DNA from: Huaxiibacter chinensis
GTDB taxonomy: Bacteria > Pseudomonadota > Gammaproteobacteria > Enterobacterales > Enterobacteriaceae
Length of the DNA: 64,000 nt
Assembly (NCBI RefSeq): GCF_022171985.1
Contig: NZ_JAJVHF010000008.1
Location: 1 to 64,000 of the forward strand
Direction of reading: 5' to 3'
In this document: in pieces, positions 19,506 through 33,566 of the stretch
Position numbering within the stretch: position 1 is the stretch's first letter
How the letters are laid out: every line of letters begins with the position of its first letter
Notes under the pieces: model-generated
Told to the model about the DNA's origin: nothing
What the model saw: only the letters and a program-made list of their open reading frames with translations
Database searches by the model: none
Position numbers and translations under genes: made by a program

Positions 19506-20480
19506 ATGGCGAACATGTTTGCCCTGATCCTGGTCATTGCAACCCTGGTGACGGGGCTGTTGTGGTGCCTGGATAAATTTATTTTCGCGCCAAAACGACA
19601 TGAACGTCAGGCTGCCGCGCAGGCAGCCACTGGCGATCAGTTGGACCCGAAAACCCTGAAAAAAGTGGGCCCTAAACCGGGCTGGCTTGAAACAGGCGCA
19701 TCGGTCTTCCCGGTGCTGGCGATTGTGCTGGTGGTGCGCTCATTTATTTATGAGCCGTTCCAGATCCCGTCAGGTTCGATGATGCCAACGCTGTTGATTG
19801 GCGATTTTATTCTGGTAGAAAAGTTTGCCTACGGCATTAAAGATCCTATTTACCAGAAAACGCTCATTGAAACCGGTCATCCGAAGCGTGGCGATATCGT
19901 GGTCTTTAAATACCCTGATGATCCGCGTCTTGACTACATCAAGCGTGCTGTTGGTCTGCCGGGCGATAAAGTCAGCTACGATCCGGTTGCCAAAGAAGTC
20001 ACCGTTCAGCCGGGATGCAGCTCTGGTACGGCCTGCGGGAATGCGTTGCCGATTACTTACTCCAACGTTGAACCGAGCGATTTCGTTCAAACCTTTGCCC
20101 GTCGTAACGGCGGTGAAGCAACCAGCGGATTCTTCCAGCTTCCAGCAGGGGAAACCAAAGAGAACGGTATCCGTCTGGTGGAGCGTAAAGAAACGCTGGG
20201 AGACGTCACCCATCGCATTCTGACGGTGCCGGTCGCACAGGATCAGCTGGGCATGTACTATCAGCAGCCAGGCCAGCCTCTCGCCACCTGGATTGTTCCA
20301 CCTGGGCATTACTTCATGATGGGTGATAACCGGGATAACTCTGCCGATAGCCGTTACTGGGGCTTTGTGCCTGAAGCAAATCTGGTCGGTAAAGCTACCG
20401 CGATCTGGATGAGCTTTGAGAAGCAGGAAGGTGAATGGCCTACGGGCGTTCGTCTCAATCGCATTGGCGGCATCCATTAA
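19506..20480 (+). CDS. lepB: Signal peptidase I
   Basis: Inner-membrane serine protease that removes signal peptides from Sec and Tat substrates. 324 residues: two N-terminal membrane helices (about 4-22 and 62-77), then a periplasmic catalytic domain with the Ser91/Lys146 dyad (PSGSMMPTL and YIKRAVGLPGD) and box E GDNRDNSADSR. A hairpin follows 15 bp after the stop. Confidence 0.98.
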   Translation: MANMFALILVIATLVTGLLWCLDKFIFAPKRHERQAAAQAATGDQLDPKTLKKVGPKPGWLETGASVFPVLAIVLVVRSFIYEPFQIPSGSMMPTLLIGDFILVEKFAYGIKDPIYQKTLIETGHPKRGDIVVFKYPDDPRLDYIKRAVGLPGDKVSYDPVAKEVTVQPGCSSGTACGNALPITYSNVEPSDFVQTFARRNGGEATSGFFQLPAGETKENGIRLVERKETLGDVTHRILTVPVAQDQLGMYYQQPGQPLATWIVPPGHYFMMGDNRDNSADSRYWGFVPEANLVGKATAIWMSFEKQEGEWPTGVRLNRIGGIH

Positions 20481-20495
20481 TTCTCATTAAATGAA

Positions 20496-20525
20496 CACAT
20501 AGCCGTCTTAATTGGCGGCTATGTG
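20496..20525 (+). terminator. Hairpin after lepB, probable terminator
   Basis: CACATAGCCG / CGGCTATGTG perfect 10-bp stem with a 10-base loop, followed by AATTATTT. The U tract is poor, so termination may be partial and some transcripts may enter rnc. Confidence 0.6.
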
Positions 20526-20535
20526 AATTATTTAA

Positions 20536-22286
<1,751 letters not shown>

Positions 22287-22320
22287 CGTTCACACTGCAA
22301 CCTAAAAGACGACAAACATA

Positions 22321-23028
22321 ATGGAAGGCTGGCAGCGTGCGTTTGTCCTCCATAGTCGTCCCTGGAGCGAAACCAGCCTGATGCTGGACGTCTTCACGGA
22401 AGAGTCGGGCCGCGTGCGCCTTGTTGCAAAAGGCGCACGTTCCAAACGTTCCAATCTTAAAGGGGCTTTGCAACCCTTTACCCCTTTACTGGTCCGTTTC
22501 GGCGGGAGAGGGGATGTCAAAACCCTTCGCAGTGCTGAAGCCGTCTCTCTGGCGCTTCCTCTCTCCGGTATCACCCTTTACAGCGGTCTGTATGTCAATG
22601 AACTCATCTCACGTGTTCTTGAACATGAGACGCGCTTCTCAGAACTTTTCTTCGATTATTTGCACTGTATTCAGGAGCTTGCTGGCGCAACGGCGTCGCC
22701 GGAACCCGCGTTGCGGCGTTTTGAACTGGCGCTGCTGGCGCATCTGGGATACGGCGTCGATTTTCTGCATTGTGCCGGCAGCGGCGACCCCGTGGATGAC
22801 ACCATGACCTACCGCTATCGGGAAGAGAAAGGCTTTATCGCCAGCATTGTCATCGACAACACGACCTTTACGGGACGGCACCTCAGGGCATTGTACGAAC
22901 GTGAGTTTCCGGACGCAGACACCCTGCGGGCGGCAAAACGCTTTACCCGAATTGCCCTCAAGCCGTATCTTGGTGGCAAGCCCTTAAAGAGCCGCGAATT
23001 ATTCAGGCAGTTTTTGCCAAAGCGTTAA
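22321..23028 (+). CDS. recO: DNA repair protein RecO
   Basis: RecFOR pathway protein that helps load RecA on SSB-coated DNA and anneals strands. 235 residues: an N-terminal OB fold (about 1-80; [13 protein letters not shown]) and a helical C-terminal part. It stops at LPKR, about seven residues before the E. coli C-terminus as I recall it; the missing tail is not part of the core. Third gene of the rnc-era-recO-pdxJ-acpS operon. Confidence 0.96.
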   Translation: MEGWQRAFVLHSRPWSETSLMLDVFTEESGRVRLVAKGARSKRSNLKGALQPFTPLLVRFGGRGDVKTLRSAEAVSLALPLSGITLYSGLYVNELISRVLEHETRFSELFFDYLHCIQELAGATASPEPALRRFELALLAHLGYGVDFLHCAGSGDPVDDTMTYRYREEKGFIASIVIDNTTFTGRHLRALYEREFPDADTLRAAKRFTRIALKPYLGGKPLKSRELFRQFLPKR

Positions 23029-23055
23029 CGAATTACGATAAAACCGAGGATTGTC

Positions 23056-23786
23056 ATGGCTGAATTACTGTTAGGCGTCAACATCGATCACATTGCCACG
23101 CTGCGTAACGCACGTGGAACGGCTTATCCTGATCCGGTTCAGGCGGCTTTTATTGCCGAGCAGGCTGGCGCCGACGGCATTACGGTTCATCTGCGTGAAG
23201 ATCGCCGCCATATTACCGACCGTGACGTACGTATCCTGCGCCAGACGCTGGATACCCGCATGAATCTGGAGATGGCCGTCACGGAAGAGATGCTGACGAT
23301 TGCCTGTGAGACGAAACCGCATTTCTGCTGCCTGGTGCCGGAAAAACGTCAGGAAGTGACAACGGAAGGCGGGCTGGATGTTGCCGGTCAGCGTGAGAAG
23401 ATGCGCGACGCCTGCAAACGCCTGGCGGATGCCGGTATTCTGGTTTCGTTATTTATTGATGCTGATGGTGATCAGATTAAGGCCGCCGCCGAAGTGGGCG
23501 CCCCCTATATCGAAATTCACACCGGTTGCTATGCCGATGCAGAAGACGAAGTGACGCAGCGCAAAGAGTTAGAACGCATCGCCAGTGCGGCCACGTACGC
23601 GGCCAGTCTCGGCCTGAAGGTCAACGCGGGCCATGGTTTGACCTACCATAACGTGAAAGCGATTGCTGCGTTGCCGGAAATGCATGAACTGAACATCGGC
23701 CACGCCATTATGGGCCGTGCAGTGATGAGCGGCCTGAAAGAGGCGGTAGCCGAAATGAAACGCCTGATGACAGAAGCGCGCAGCTA

Positions 23787-23787
<1 letters not shown>
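23056..23787 (+). CDS. pdxJ: Pyridoxine 5'-phosphate synthase
   Basis: TIM-barrel enzyme of 243 residues that condenses 1-deoxyxylulose 5-phosphate with 3-amino-2-oxopropyl phosphate in vitamin B6 synthesis. Visible family motifs: [17 protein letters not shown] at the N-terminus, the HLREDRRHI phosphate/active-site block, and GHGLTYHN near the C-terminus. The stop shares one base with the acpS start (TAATG). Confidence 0.98.
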
Positions 23788-24469
<682 letters not shown>

Positions 24470-24480
24470 TCATTTCCTGC

Positions 24481-25329
24481 TCAGACCAGTTTTTTTACCA
24501 GCGCTTCGCTGTGGCGAATACGCTCCGGCGCATGCTCAAGATCCTGTTGCACCAGCGCCACGAAAAGCAGGTCCGTCAGCATCATTTGCGCGCTGGTCGA
24601 AGAGATTGCCGCGCTTCGCGTCGCTTGCTCCTCGGCAATGGTATAGAGGCAACGTGTTGCTCGCTGTTGCAACGCGTTCGGGGTAAAGCCGGTCAGGGCC
24701 AGAATTTTGCCCCCCACGCGCAACGTTTCATCGGCAGCCATATTAATTTCACGACGCTCGCCGGAATAGGAGATCGCCAGCAGCAGATCGTTGGGATCCA
24801 TCGCCTGGACGGTGGCCAGCAGGGCGTGCATATCCTGCTCGACGATGGCATTAAGGCCGATTTTTGTCAGTTTCCAGCCAAAATTACGCGCAACCAGGCC
24901 AGAAGCACCAATGCCGGTCAACACGATGCGCCGCGCCGATCGCAGCATTGCGACGCTCTCCAGCAGTTTCTCTTCGCTATTAACATCAAGCGTCGCGTGC
25001 ATCGCCGTCACGTTTTCTTTAATGAGTTTTTCGCCAACCAGGCGCATAGGATCATCGCCGCGAATCTGATTATGCAGCGGCATGGATTGCGGGTTAGGAT
25101 TGCTGACCAGCGCCTCGCTTAGCGCCAGTTTCAGCGCGGGAAAGCCTTTGAAACCGATCTTTTGGGCAAACTTCACCACGCTCGACTGGCTGACCCCGGC
25201 CTCACTCGCCAGCTGTTGAGAGCTGAGGTGCCGGGCACGATCGGGCTGGGACAGCAGAAAATCAGCCAGTTTCTTATCGCTCTGAGCAAAGCCCGCGTAA
25301 CGCTGTCGAATTCGTATTAAGCAGTTCAT
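24481..25329 (-). CDS. yfhH: MurR/RpiR-family transcriptional regulator YfhH
   Basis: 282 residues: an N-terminal RpiR-type helix-turn-helix (about 1-77; LASEAGVSQSSVVKFAQKIGFKG) and a C-terminal SIS domain (about 120-260; LTGIGASGLVARN) that in the family binds phosphosugars. Orthologue of E. coli YfhH by length and motifs. Here, unlike K-12, it is divergent from murQ, so N-acetylmuramic acid 6-phosphate is a plausible ligand and murQ a plausible target (inference from context). Confidence 0.9.
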   Translation of the reverse strand: MNCLIRIRQRYAGFAQSDKKLADFLLSQPDRARHLSSQQLASEAGVSQSSVVKFAQKIGFKGFPALKLALSEALVSNPNPQSMPLHNQIRGDDPMRLVGEKLIKENVTAMHATLDVNSEEKLLESVAMLRSARRIVLTGIGASGLVARNFGWKLTKIGLNAIVEQDMHALLATVQAMDPNDLLLAISYSGERREINMAADETLRVGGKILALTGFTPNALQQRATRCLYTIAEEQATRSAAISSTSAQMMLTDLLFVALVQQDLEHAPERIRHSEALVKKLV

Positions 25330-25386
25330 ACCTTCTCCTGGCGAAAGTGTGACAGCCGTTGCAAATCATGATTTGCTCGCCTGAAT

Positions 25387-25432
25387 GAATTTAATATTCC
25401 ATTATAGTACGGTTAGATTGAATTAAATATTC
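25387..25432. promoter_or_regulatory. Pair of 13-bp repeats in the yfhH-murQ intergenic region
   Basis: GAATTTAATATTC (25387-25399) and GAATTAAATATTC (25420-25432) differ at one base, are each near-palindromic (GAAT...ATTC) and start 33 bp apart, about three helical turns. A -10-like TATAGT (25403-25408) lies between them. They are good candidates for a dimer-of-dimers operator of YfhH or another regulator. Confidence 0.55.
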
Positions 25433-25446
25433 TTGAGGTGAAAAAA

Positions 25447-26340
25447 ATGAATCTAGGCTCGTTAGTTTCTGAAACCCGTAACCCGCAAACCATGGATCTG
25501 GATGCGCTCACCACGCTCGACCTGGTTAACCGCTTTAATCAACAGGATACGCTGGTCGCGCTGGCAGTGAAAGAGACATTGCCAGAGGTGGCGAAAGCGG
25601 TAGACGCCGCCGCCGGGGCGTTGAAGGCAGGCGGCAGGATTATTTATATGGGGGCCGGCACCAGTGGACGTCTGGGCGTGCTGGACGCGTCGGAGTGTCC
25701 GCCAACCTTTGGCGTGCCGCACGGTCTGGTTGTGGGACTCATCGCCGGCGGGCCCGGGGCATTGCTCAAGGCGGTTGAAGGCGCTGAAGACGACCAACAA
25801 TTAGGCGCCGACGATCTGCGGGCGTTAGACCTGACGCCCGTCGATCTGGTGGTTGGGCTTGCGGCATCCGGCAGAACGCCGTACGTGATCGGTGGGCTGG
25901 AATACGCCAAAGAGGTCGGTTGCACAACAGTGGCGATCTCCTGTAACCCTGGATCTCCGATTGCGCAGATAGCGGCTATCGCGATTTCCCCCGTCGTTGG
26001 GCCAGAAGCCTTGACCGGTTCAACGCGCCTGAAGTCAGGTACCGCACAAAAGCTGGTGCTTAACATGATCTCTACCGGGGCCATGGTGAAATTTGGCAAG
26101 GTGTACCAGAACCTGATGGTGGATATGAAAGCCACCAACATCAAGCTGGTGGACCGCGCCTGCCGTATGGTGATGGAAGCCACGGGAGCAAGCCGCGAAG
26201 AGGCCGAAGCGGTGCTTAAGCAAACCGATCATGACGTGAAGCCCGCCATCTTAATGATTTTGAGCGGAATGGATGCCGCAGCCGCCCGGACCAAACTTGA
26301 TGCACACCAGGGTTTCTTGCGCGCGGCGTTAGAAGGATAA
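25447..26340 (+). CDS. murQ: N-acetylmuramic acid 6-phosphate etherase
   Basis: Cleaves the lactyl ether of MurNAc 6-phosphate to give GlcNAc 6-phosphate and D-lactate, in cell-wall recycling. 297 residues from ATG 25447, with a SIS fold: [19 protein letters not shown], acid/base Glu83 and Glu114 in the E. coli positions, and ASGRTPYV. An upstream in-frame GTG (25438) lies inside the ribosome site GAGGTG, so ATG 25447 is preferred. In E. coli murQ is in a murR-murQ-murP locus elsewhere; no murP-like transporter is adjacent here. Confidence 0.95.
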   Translation: MNLGSLVSETRNPQTMDLDALTTLDLVNRFNQQDTLVALAVKETLPEVAKAVDAAAGALKAGGRIIYMGAGTSGRLGVLDASECPPTFGVPHGLVVGLIAGGPGALLKAVEGAEDDQQLGADDLRALDLTPVDLVVGLAASGRTPYVIGGLEYAKEVGCTTVAISCNPGSPIAQIAAIAISPVVGPEALTGSTRLKSGTAQKLVLNMISTGAMVKFGKVYQNLMVDMKATNIKLVDRACRMVMEATGASREEAEAVLKQTDHDVKPAILMILSGMDAAAARTKLDAHQGFLRAALEG

Positions 26341-26351
26341 GCGCGCAACGG

Positions 26352-26397
26352 GGATGAGGAGGGAAATTGTCCCTTTACCAGGACAATCACCCTCGTC
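26352..26397 (+). other. Long imperfect hairpin downstream of murQ
   Basis: Outer stem GATGAGG / CCTCGTC and inner stem ATTGTCC / GGACAAT, with an asymmetric internal loop between. No T run follows, so it is not an ordinary terminator. It ends 12 bases before the small ORF at 26410 and could be an mRNA stabiliser or regulatory leader. Confidence 0.5.
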
Positions 26398-26409
26398 ACC
26401 GGAAAAGTC

Positions 26410-26496
26410 ATGCTCTATCTGTTAGGCTATCTGTTAGTGACGATCGCCGGAATCCCGTTAATCCGGCTGTCAGCATCTATCGACACAGAGGAGTAA
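26410..26496 (+). CDS. Putative 28-residue small membrane protein upstream of pgpC
   Basis: ATG 26410 to TAA 26496 encodes 28 residues. Positions 2-20 are strongly hydrophobic (MLYLLGYLLVTIAG, then IPLIRL), long enough for one membrane helix, and the tail is polar and acidic (ends DTEE). GGAA at 26401-26404 is a possible weak ribosome site. Its last codons GAG GAG TAA form the purine-rich ribosome site of pgpC, whose TTG start is 3 bases after the stop, so translational coupling is likely. I do not recognise it as a named protein. Confidence 0.5.
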   Translation: MLYLLGYLLVTIAGIPLIRLSASIDTEE

Positions 26497-26499
26497 GGT

Positions 26500-27135
26500 T
26501 TGGCAAATCACGAGCGTCGCGTCGTCTTTTTTGACCTGGATGGTACGCTACATCAGCAGGATATGTTCGGCACCTTTATGCGCTACCTGTTACGGCGTCA
26601 GCCCCTGAATGTGCTTCTCGTGTTGCCTCTTTTACCGGTCATTGGCGTGGCGCTGCTGGTTAAGGGCCGGGCGGCGCGTTGGCCGATGAGCTTGCTGCTT
26701 TGGGGCTGCACGTTTGGACACAGCGAGGCGCGTCTCAAACAGCTTCAGCAGGATTTTGCACACTGGTTCCGCAGTCACGTCACGGCCTTCCCGGTGGTGC
26801 AGGAGCGGCTCACCAGCTATCTCAATGCCAACGATGCCGATATCTGGTTAATTACCGGTTCTCCCCAACCGCTGGTGGAGCAGGTCTATTTCGATACCCC
26901 CTGGCTGCCCCGCGTTAATATTATCGCCACGCAGATGACGCGACGGTACGGCGGCTGGGTCCTGACTTTGCGCTGTCTGGGGCATGAGAAGGTGGTGCAG
27001 CTGGAAAAACGCATCGGTACGCCGCTGCGACTCTACAGCGGCTACAGTGACAGCAAGCAGGACAACCCTCTTCTTTATTTCTGTCAGCACCGCTGGCGCG
27101 TCACCCCCGTGGGTGAACTTCAGCAACTTGAATAG
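26500..27135 (+). CDS. pgpC: Phosphatidylglycerophosphatase C
   Basis: HAD-superfamily membrane phosphatase that dephosphorylates phosphatidylglycerophosphate to phosphatidylglycerol. 211 residues: motif I FFDLDGTL (nucleophile D12, D14), a hydrophobic segment around 36-53 inserted in the cap region, motif II ITGSPQ, and the GYSDSKQDNPLL motif near the C-terminus. The start is TTG (26500), which reproduces the E. coli length and N-terminus ERRVVFFDLDGT, with GAGGAG just upstream inside the small ORF. Confidence 0.95.
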   Translation: MANHERRVVFFDLDGTLHQQDMFGTFMRYLLRRQPLNVLLVLPLLPVIGVALLVKGRAARWPMSLLLWGCTFGHSEARLKQLQQDFAHWFRSHVTAFPVVQERLTSYLNANDADIWLITGSPQPLVEQVYFDTPWLPRVNIIATQMTRRYGGWVLTLRCLGHEKVVQLEKRIGTPLRLYSGYSDSKQDNPLLYFCQHRWRVTPVGELQQLE

Positions 27136-29137
<2,002 letters not shown>

Positions 29138-29302
29138 TTAGTTAATTCTCTGCGCCGTGCGATGCCTCAACGTGCTGTAGTCATGTTTGGTGTAAGGTTT
29201 GTCATTGAATGAGCGGCATTTTGCGTAAACTTGCGCCAGTTGGCAACAAATTAGAGAATTCGGTGACATCTATTGTTAAACGTAAACGTCGATTTTATTT
29301 CG

Positions 29303-29341
29303 ACGCAAACGGTTTCGTCGGCGCGCACTATTCTCTATAAT
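29303..29341 (+). promoter_or_regulatory. purL promoter with PurR operator
   Basis: ACGCAAACGGTTTCGT (29303-29318) is a PurR box, to my recollection identical to the E. coli purL operator, and overlaps the -35 region of a promoter whose -10 is TATAAT (29336-29341). Purine sufficiency should repress purL. A small perfect hairpin AAGCGCC-TCA-GGCGCTT (29371-29387) sits in the leader. Confidence 0.85.
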
Positions 29342-29403
29342 GACGCCCGTTTTCCCCTTGCGCACACTGTAAGCGCCTCAGGCGCTTCGAAGACGAGAGA
29401 CTT

Positions 29404-32400
29404 ATGATGGAAATTCTGCGTGGTTCGCCTGCACTGTCTGCCTTCCGTATTAACAAACTGCTGGCACGTTTTCAGGCAGCCAACCTTCCGGTAAGCACGA
29501 TATACGCTGAGTATGTCCATTTTGCTGACCTGAATGCGCCGTTGAACGCGCAGCAACAAGAGCAGCTTGGTCGCCTGCTCAGGTATGGTCCGAGCCTTAG
29601 CAGCCATACGCCATCCGGCAAACTGATCCTCGCCACACCTCGTCCCGGTACTATCTCCCCCTGGTCTTCCAAAGCCACCGATATCGCCCACAACTGCGGC
29701 CTGAGCCAGATTAATCGTCTTGAGCGCGGCGTGGCATATTATGTTGAAGCCTCCACGCTGACCGACGGGCAGTGGCAGACGGTGGCCGATGAACTGCACG
29801 ATCGCATGATGGAGAGCGTGTTTTCCTCTCTCGACGACGCGCAACAGCTTTTCGCCCATCATCAGCCTGCGCCCGTACAAAGTGTGGATCTGCTGGGACA
29901 GGGCCGTCAGGCACTGACGGAGGCTAACCAGCGCTTAGGTCTGGCGCTGGCGGAAGATGAAATCGATTATCTGCAGGATGCGTTCATCAAGCTGAACCGC
30001 AACCCAAATGATATTGAGCTGTACATGTTCGCCCAGGCTAACTCTGAGCACTGCCGCCATAAAATCTTTAACGCCGACTGGGTCATCGACGGCGAGCAGC
30101 AGCCGAAATCGCTGTTCAAAATGATTAAAAATACCTTTGAATGTACCCCGGACCACGTGCTGTCTGCTTATAAAGACAATGCGGCGGTCATGGAAGGTTC
30201 CGAGGTGGGCCGCTTCTTCGCCGATCGCGAAGCAGGGCGCTACGATTTCCATCAGGAGCCTGCGCATATCCTGATGAAGGTCGAAACACACAACCACCCG
30301 ACGGCTATCTCCCCATGGCCGGGTGCGGCGACCGGTTCCGGCGGTGAGATCCGTGATGAAGGGGCTACCGGACGCGGGGCAAAACCTAAAGCGGGCCTGG
30401 TCGGTTTCTCCGTCTCCAACCTGCGCATCCCGGGCTTTGAACAGCCGTGGGAAGAGGATTTCGGCAAGCCGGAACGCATTGTCACCGCGCTGGATATCAT
30501 GACCGAAGGCCCACTGGGCGGCGCGGCGTTTAACAACGAATTTGGCCGTCCTGCGTTAAACGGATACTTCCGTACCTATGAAGAGAAAGTCGACAGCCAC
30601 AACGGCGAAGAGCTGCGCGGCTATCACAAACCGATCATGCTGGCGGGCGGGATTGGCAATATCCGTGCGGATCACGTTCAGAAAGGCGAGATCACCGTTG
30701 GCGCGAAACTGATTGTGCTGGGTGGCCCGGCAATGAATATCGGTCTGGGCGGCGGGGCAGCCTCTTCCATGGCGTCCGGTCAGTCTGATGCCGATCTCGA
30801 TTTTGCCTCCGTACAGCGCGATAACCCGGAAATGGAGCGTCGTTGCCAGGAAGTCATTGACCGTTGCTGGCAGCTTGGCGACGCGAACCCGATTCTGTTT
30901 ATTCACGACGTCGGGGCAGGTGGCCTGTCCAACGCCATGCCGGAGCTGGTGAGCGACGGCGGGCGTGGCGGACGTTTCGATCTGCGTAAAATCCTCAGCG
31001 ATGAGCCAGGCATGAGCCCGCTGGAAATCTGGTGTAACGAATCTCAGGAACGCTACGTGATGGCCGTGGCGGCCGATCAGTTGCCGCTCTTCGACGAATT
31101 ATGCCGCCGTGAGCGTGCGCCGTATGCGGTAATTGGTGAAGCGACAGAAGCCCTGCACCTGACCATGAACGATCCGCATTTTGACAACCAGCCTATCGAC
31201 CTCCCGCTGGATGTGCTGCTGGGCAAAACGCCGAAGATGACGCGCGACGTGCAAACGCGTAAAGCGGCGGGTAAAGCTCTGGACCGTCGGGACATTACCC
31301 TTGCCGATGCGGTAAACCGCGTGCTGCATCTGCCTGCGGTCGCCGAAAAAACCTTCCTGGTCACCATTGGCGATCGCTCGGTCACCGGTATGGTGGCGCG
31401 CGATCAGATGGTAGGCCCCTGGCAGATCCCGGTAGCCAACTGCGCGGTCACCACGGCAAGTCTCGACAGCTATTACGGCGAAGCGATGGCGCTGGGCGAA
31501 CGTACTCCCGTTGCCTTACTGGACTTTGCCGCATCCGGCCGCCTGGCGGTTGGCGAGGCGCTGACCAACATTGCTGCCACACAGATTGGCGACATCAAAC
31601 GCATTAAGCTCTCCGCAAACTGGATGGCCGCAGCCGGTCACCCGGGCGAAGATGCAGGCCTGTATGAAGCCGTTAAAGCGGTGGGTGAGGAGTTATGTCC
31701 GGCGCTGGGTCTGACCATTCCGGTGGGGAAAGACTCCATGTCGATGAAAACCCGCTGGCAGGAAGGGAACGAGCAGCGCGAGATGACGTCTCCGCTGTCG
31801 CTGGTCATCACCGCCTTTGCCCGCGTAGAAGATGTGCGCCACACCGTGACGCCGCAGCTGTCTACGGAAGATAACGCCCTGCTGCTTATCGATCTGGGAC
31901 AAGGTCATAACGCGTTGGGCGCGACCGCGCTGGCGCAGGTTTACCGTCAGCTGGGGGACAAAACCGCCGATGTGCGCGATGTCGCCAAACTGAAAGGGTT
32001 CTACGACGCCATTCAGGCGCTGGTAGCAGGCCGCAAACTGCTGGCCTACCACGACCGTTCAGACGGAGGTCTGCTGGTGACCCTGGCTGAGATGGCCTTT
32101 ACCGGTCACTGCGGTGTGGAAGCGAACATCGCCTCCCTGGGCGAGGATCGTCTTGCGGCCCTGTTCAACGAAGAGCTGGGCGCGGTGATTCAGGTTCGTG
32201 CGGCAGACCGTGACGCCGTGGAAGCCGTACTGGCACAGCATGGTCTGGAAGACTGCGTACACTATCTGGGCAAAGCCGTGCAGGGCGACCGTTTCGTGAT
32301 CGAAGCGGACGGCAAGGCGGTATTCAGCGAAAGCCGTACCACCCTGCGCATGTGGTGGGCAGAGACGACCTGGCAGATGCAGCGCCTGCGCGATAACCCG

Positions 32401-33291
32401 GAGTGCGCCGATCAGGAGCATGAAGCAAAAGCCAATGACAACGATCCGGGCCTGAACGTGAAGCTTTCGTTTGATATTAACGAAGACATCGCCGCTCCGT
32501 ACATTGCCACTGGCGCACGTCCTAAGGTTGCCGTTCTGCGCGAGCAGGGCGTGAACTCCCACGTTGAGATGGCTGCGGCCTTCTACCGTGCGGGCTTCGA
32601 TGCTATCGACGTGCACATGAGCGACCTGCTGGCAGGGCGCACCGGTCTGGAAGATTTCCAGGCGCTGGTGGCCTGCGGCGGCTTCTCTTACGGTGACGTG
32701 CTGGGCGCGGGGGAAGGCTGGGCAAAATCCATCCTCTTCAATAACCGTGTACGCGATGCGTTTGAAACCTTCTTCCATCGTCCACAAACCCTGGCCTTAG
32801 GGGTATGTAACGGTTGCCAGATGATGTCTAATCTGCGCGAGCTGATCCCGGGCAGCGAAGCCTGGCCACGCTTTGTACGTAACCAGTCGGATCGTTTTGA
32901 GGCGCGTTTCAGCCTGGTCGAAGTGACGCAAAGCCCGTCACTCCTGCTGCAGGGGATGGTTGGATCGCAGATGCCCATTGCCGTTTCTCATGGTGAAGGG
33001 CAGGTGGAAGTGCGTGATGCCGCGCATCTGGCCACGCTTGAAAGCAAAGGTCTGGTGGCGCTGCGCTTCGTCGATCACTTCGGTAAGGTCACGCAAACCT
33101 ACCCGGCAAACCCGAACGGATCAGCCAACGGGATCACGGCAGTCACCAATGAAAGCGGCCGCGTGACGATTATGATGCCGCACCCTGAGCGTGTGTTCCG
33201 TACCGTCAGTAACTCCTGGCATCCGGAAAACTGGGGCGAAGACAGCCCATGGATGCGTATCTTCCGCAACGCGCGTAAGCAGCTCGGTTAA
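29404..33291 (+). CDS. purL: Phosphoribosylformylglycinamidine synthase
   Basis: Fourth step of purine synthesis: FGAR + ATP + glutamine to FGAM. The 1295-residue single-chain form matches E. coli. N-terminal PurS-like domain, linker, two AIR-synthase-like halves ([37 protein letters not shown]) and a C-terminal class I glutaminase with the Cys nucleophile in [12 protein letters not shown] and the partner His/Glu in MPHPERV. The start follows an AGACGAGAGA ribosome region; the frame begins MMEIL as in E. coli. Monocistronic with its own terminator. Confidence 0.98.
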   Translation: MMEILRGSPALSAFRINKLLARFQAANLPVSTIYAEYVHFADLNAPLNAQQQEQLGRLLRYGPSLSSHTPSGKLILATPRPGTISPWSSKATDIAHNCGLSQINRLERGVAYYVEASTLTDGQWQTVADELHDRMMESVFSSLDDAQQLFAHHQPAPVQSVDLLGQGRQALTEANQRLGLALAEDEIDYLQDAFIKLNRNPNDIELYMFAQANSEHCRHKIFNADWVIDGEQQPKSLFKMIKNTFECTPDHVLSAYKDNAAVMEGSEVGRFFADREAGRYDFHQEPAHILMKVETHNHPTAISPWPGAATGSGGEIRDEGATGRGAKPKAGLVGFSVSNLRIPGFEQPWEEDFGKPERIVTALDIMTEGPLGGAAFNNEFGRPALNGYFRTYEEKVDSHNGEELRGYHKPIMLAGGIGNIRADHVQKGEITVGAKLIVLGGPAMNIGLGGGAASSMASGQSDADLDFASVQRDNPEMERRCQEVIDRCWQLGDANPILFIHDVGAGGLSNAMPELVSDGGRGGRFDLRKILSDEPGMSPLEIWCNESQERYVMAVAADQLPLFDELCRRERAPYAVIGEATEALHLTMNDPHFDNQPIDLPLDVLLGKTPKMTRDVQTRKAAGKALDRRDITLADAVNRVLHLPAVAEKTFLVTIGDRSVTGMVARDQMVGPWQIPVANCAVTTASLDSYYGEAMALGERTPVALLDFAASGRLAVGEALTNIAATQIGDIKRIKLSANWMAAAGHPGEDAGLYEAVKAVGEELCPALGLTIPVGKDSMSMKTRWQEGNEQREMTSPLSLVITAFARVEDVRHTVTPQLSTEDNALLLIDLGQGHNALGATALAQVYRQLGDKTADVRDVAKLKGFYDAIQALVAGRKLLAYHDRSDGGLLVTLAEMAFTGHCGVEANIASLGEDRLAALFNEELGAVIQVRAADRDAVEAVLAQHGLEDCVHYLGKAVQGDRFVIEADGKAVFSESRTTLRMWWAETTWQMQRLRDNPECADQEHEAKANDNDPGLNVKLSFDINEDIAAPYIATGARPKVAVLREQGVNSHVEMAAAFYRAGFDAIDVHMSDLLAGRTGLEDFQALVACGGFSYGDVLGAGEGWAKSILFNNRVRDAFETFFHRPQTLALGVCNGCQMMSNLRELIPGSEAWPRFVRNQSDRFEARFSLVEVTQSPSLLLQGMVGSQMPIAVSHGEGQVEVRDAAHLATLESKGLVALRFVDHFGKVTQTYPANPNGSANGITAVTNESGRVTIMMPHPERVFRTVSNSWHPENWGEDSPWMRIFRNARKQLG

Positions 33292-33307
33292 ACGTTTAAT
33301 GACCTGT

Positions 33308-33331
33308 AAGCCCTCTTCGGAGGGCTTTTTT
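33308..33331 (+). terminator. Intrinsic terminator of purL
   Basis: AAGCCCTC-TTCG-GAGGGCTT followed by T residues to 33331. The UUCG tetraloop makes it very stable. Confidence 0.95.
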
Positions 33332-33336
33332 ATGGC

Positions 33337-33450
33337 TGTCGGTAAATTGCGACAAAGCGCCAAAAGAGGTGTCTCCAAAAGGCGACACTTAAAGTATTGA
33401 TTTTACTGGTGGTAATAAGGTTGTTCTTAAGGTGTTGCTAATCAGAGACA
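33337..33450 (+). promoter_or_regulatory. Three GlrR-type activator sites upstream of glmY
   Basis: TGTC-N10-GACA occurs at 33337-33354 and 33370-33387, and TGTT-N10-GACA (one mismatch) at 33433-33450. The E. coli glmY upstream region has three GlrR sites of this form. They lie 117-230 bp before the predicted start, as expected for a sigma-54 enhancer. The A/T-rich stretch between them and the promoter would suit IHF bending, but I did not find a clean IHF match. Confidence 0.85.
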
Positions 33451-33531
33451 GTTAGCCTGGAAATCATTCGCTGAGAAATGAAGTAAATAAATCTATAAAA
33501 CCTAATAAAATTAGCTAGTTAATAATATTAT

Positions 33532-33566
33532 TTGATATCTGGCACGGGTGTTGCATAATAGTAATC
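33532..33566 (+). promoter_or_regulatory. Overlapping sigma-54 and sigma-70 promoters of glmY
   Basis: TGGCAC-N5-TTGCA (33540-33555) is a perfect sigma-54 -24/-12 element. TTGATA (33532-33537), 16 bp, CATAAT (33554-33559) is a good sigma-70 promoter that predicts the same start near 33566-33567. The same double arrangement is known for E. coli glmY. Confidence 0.88.
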
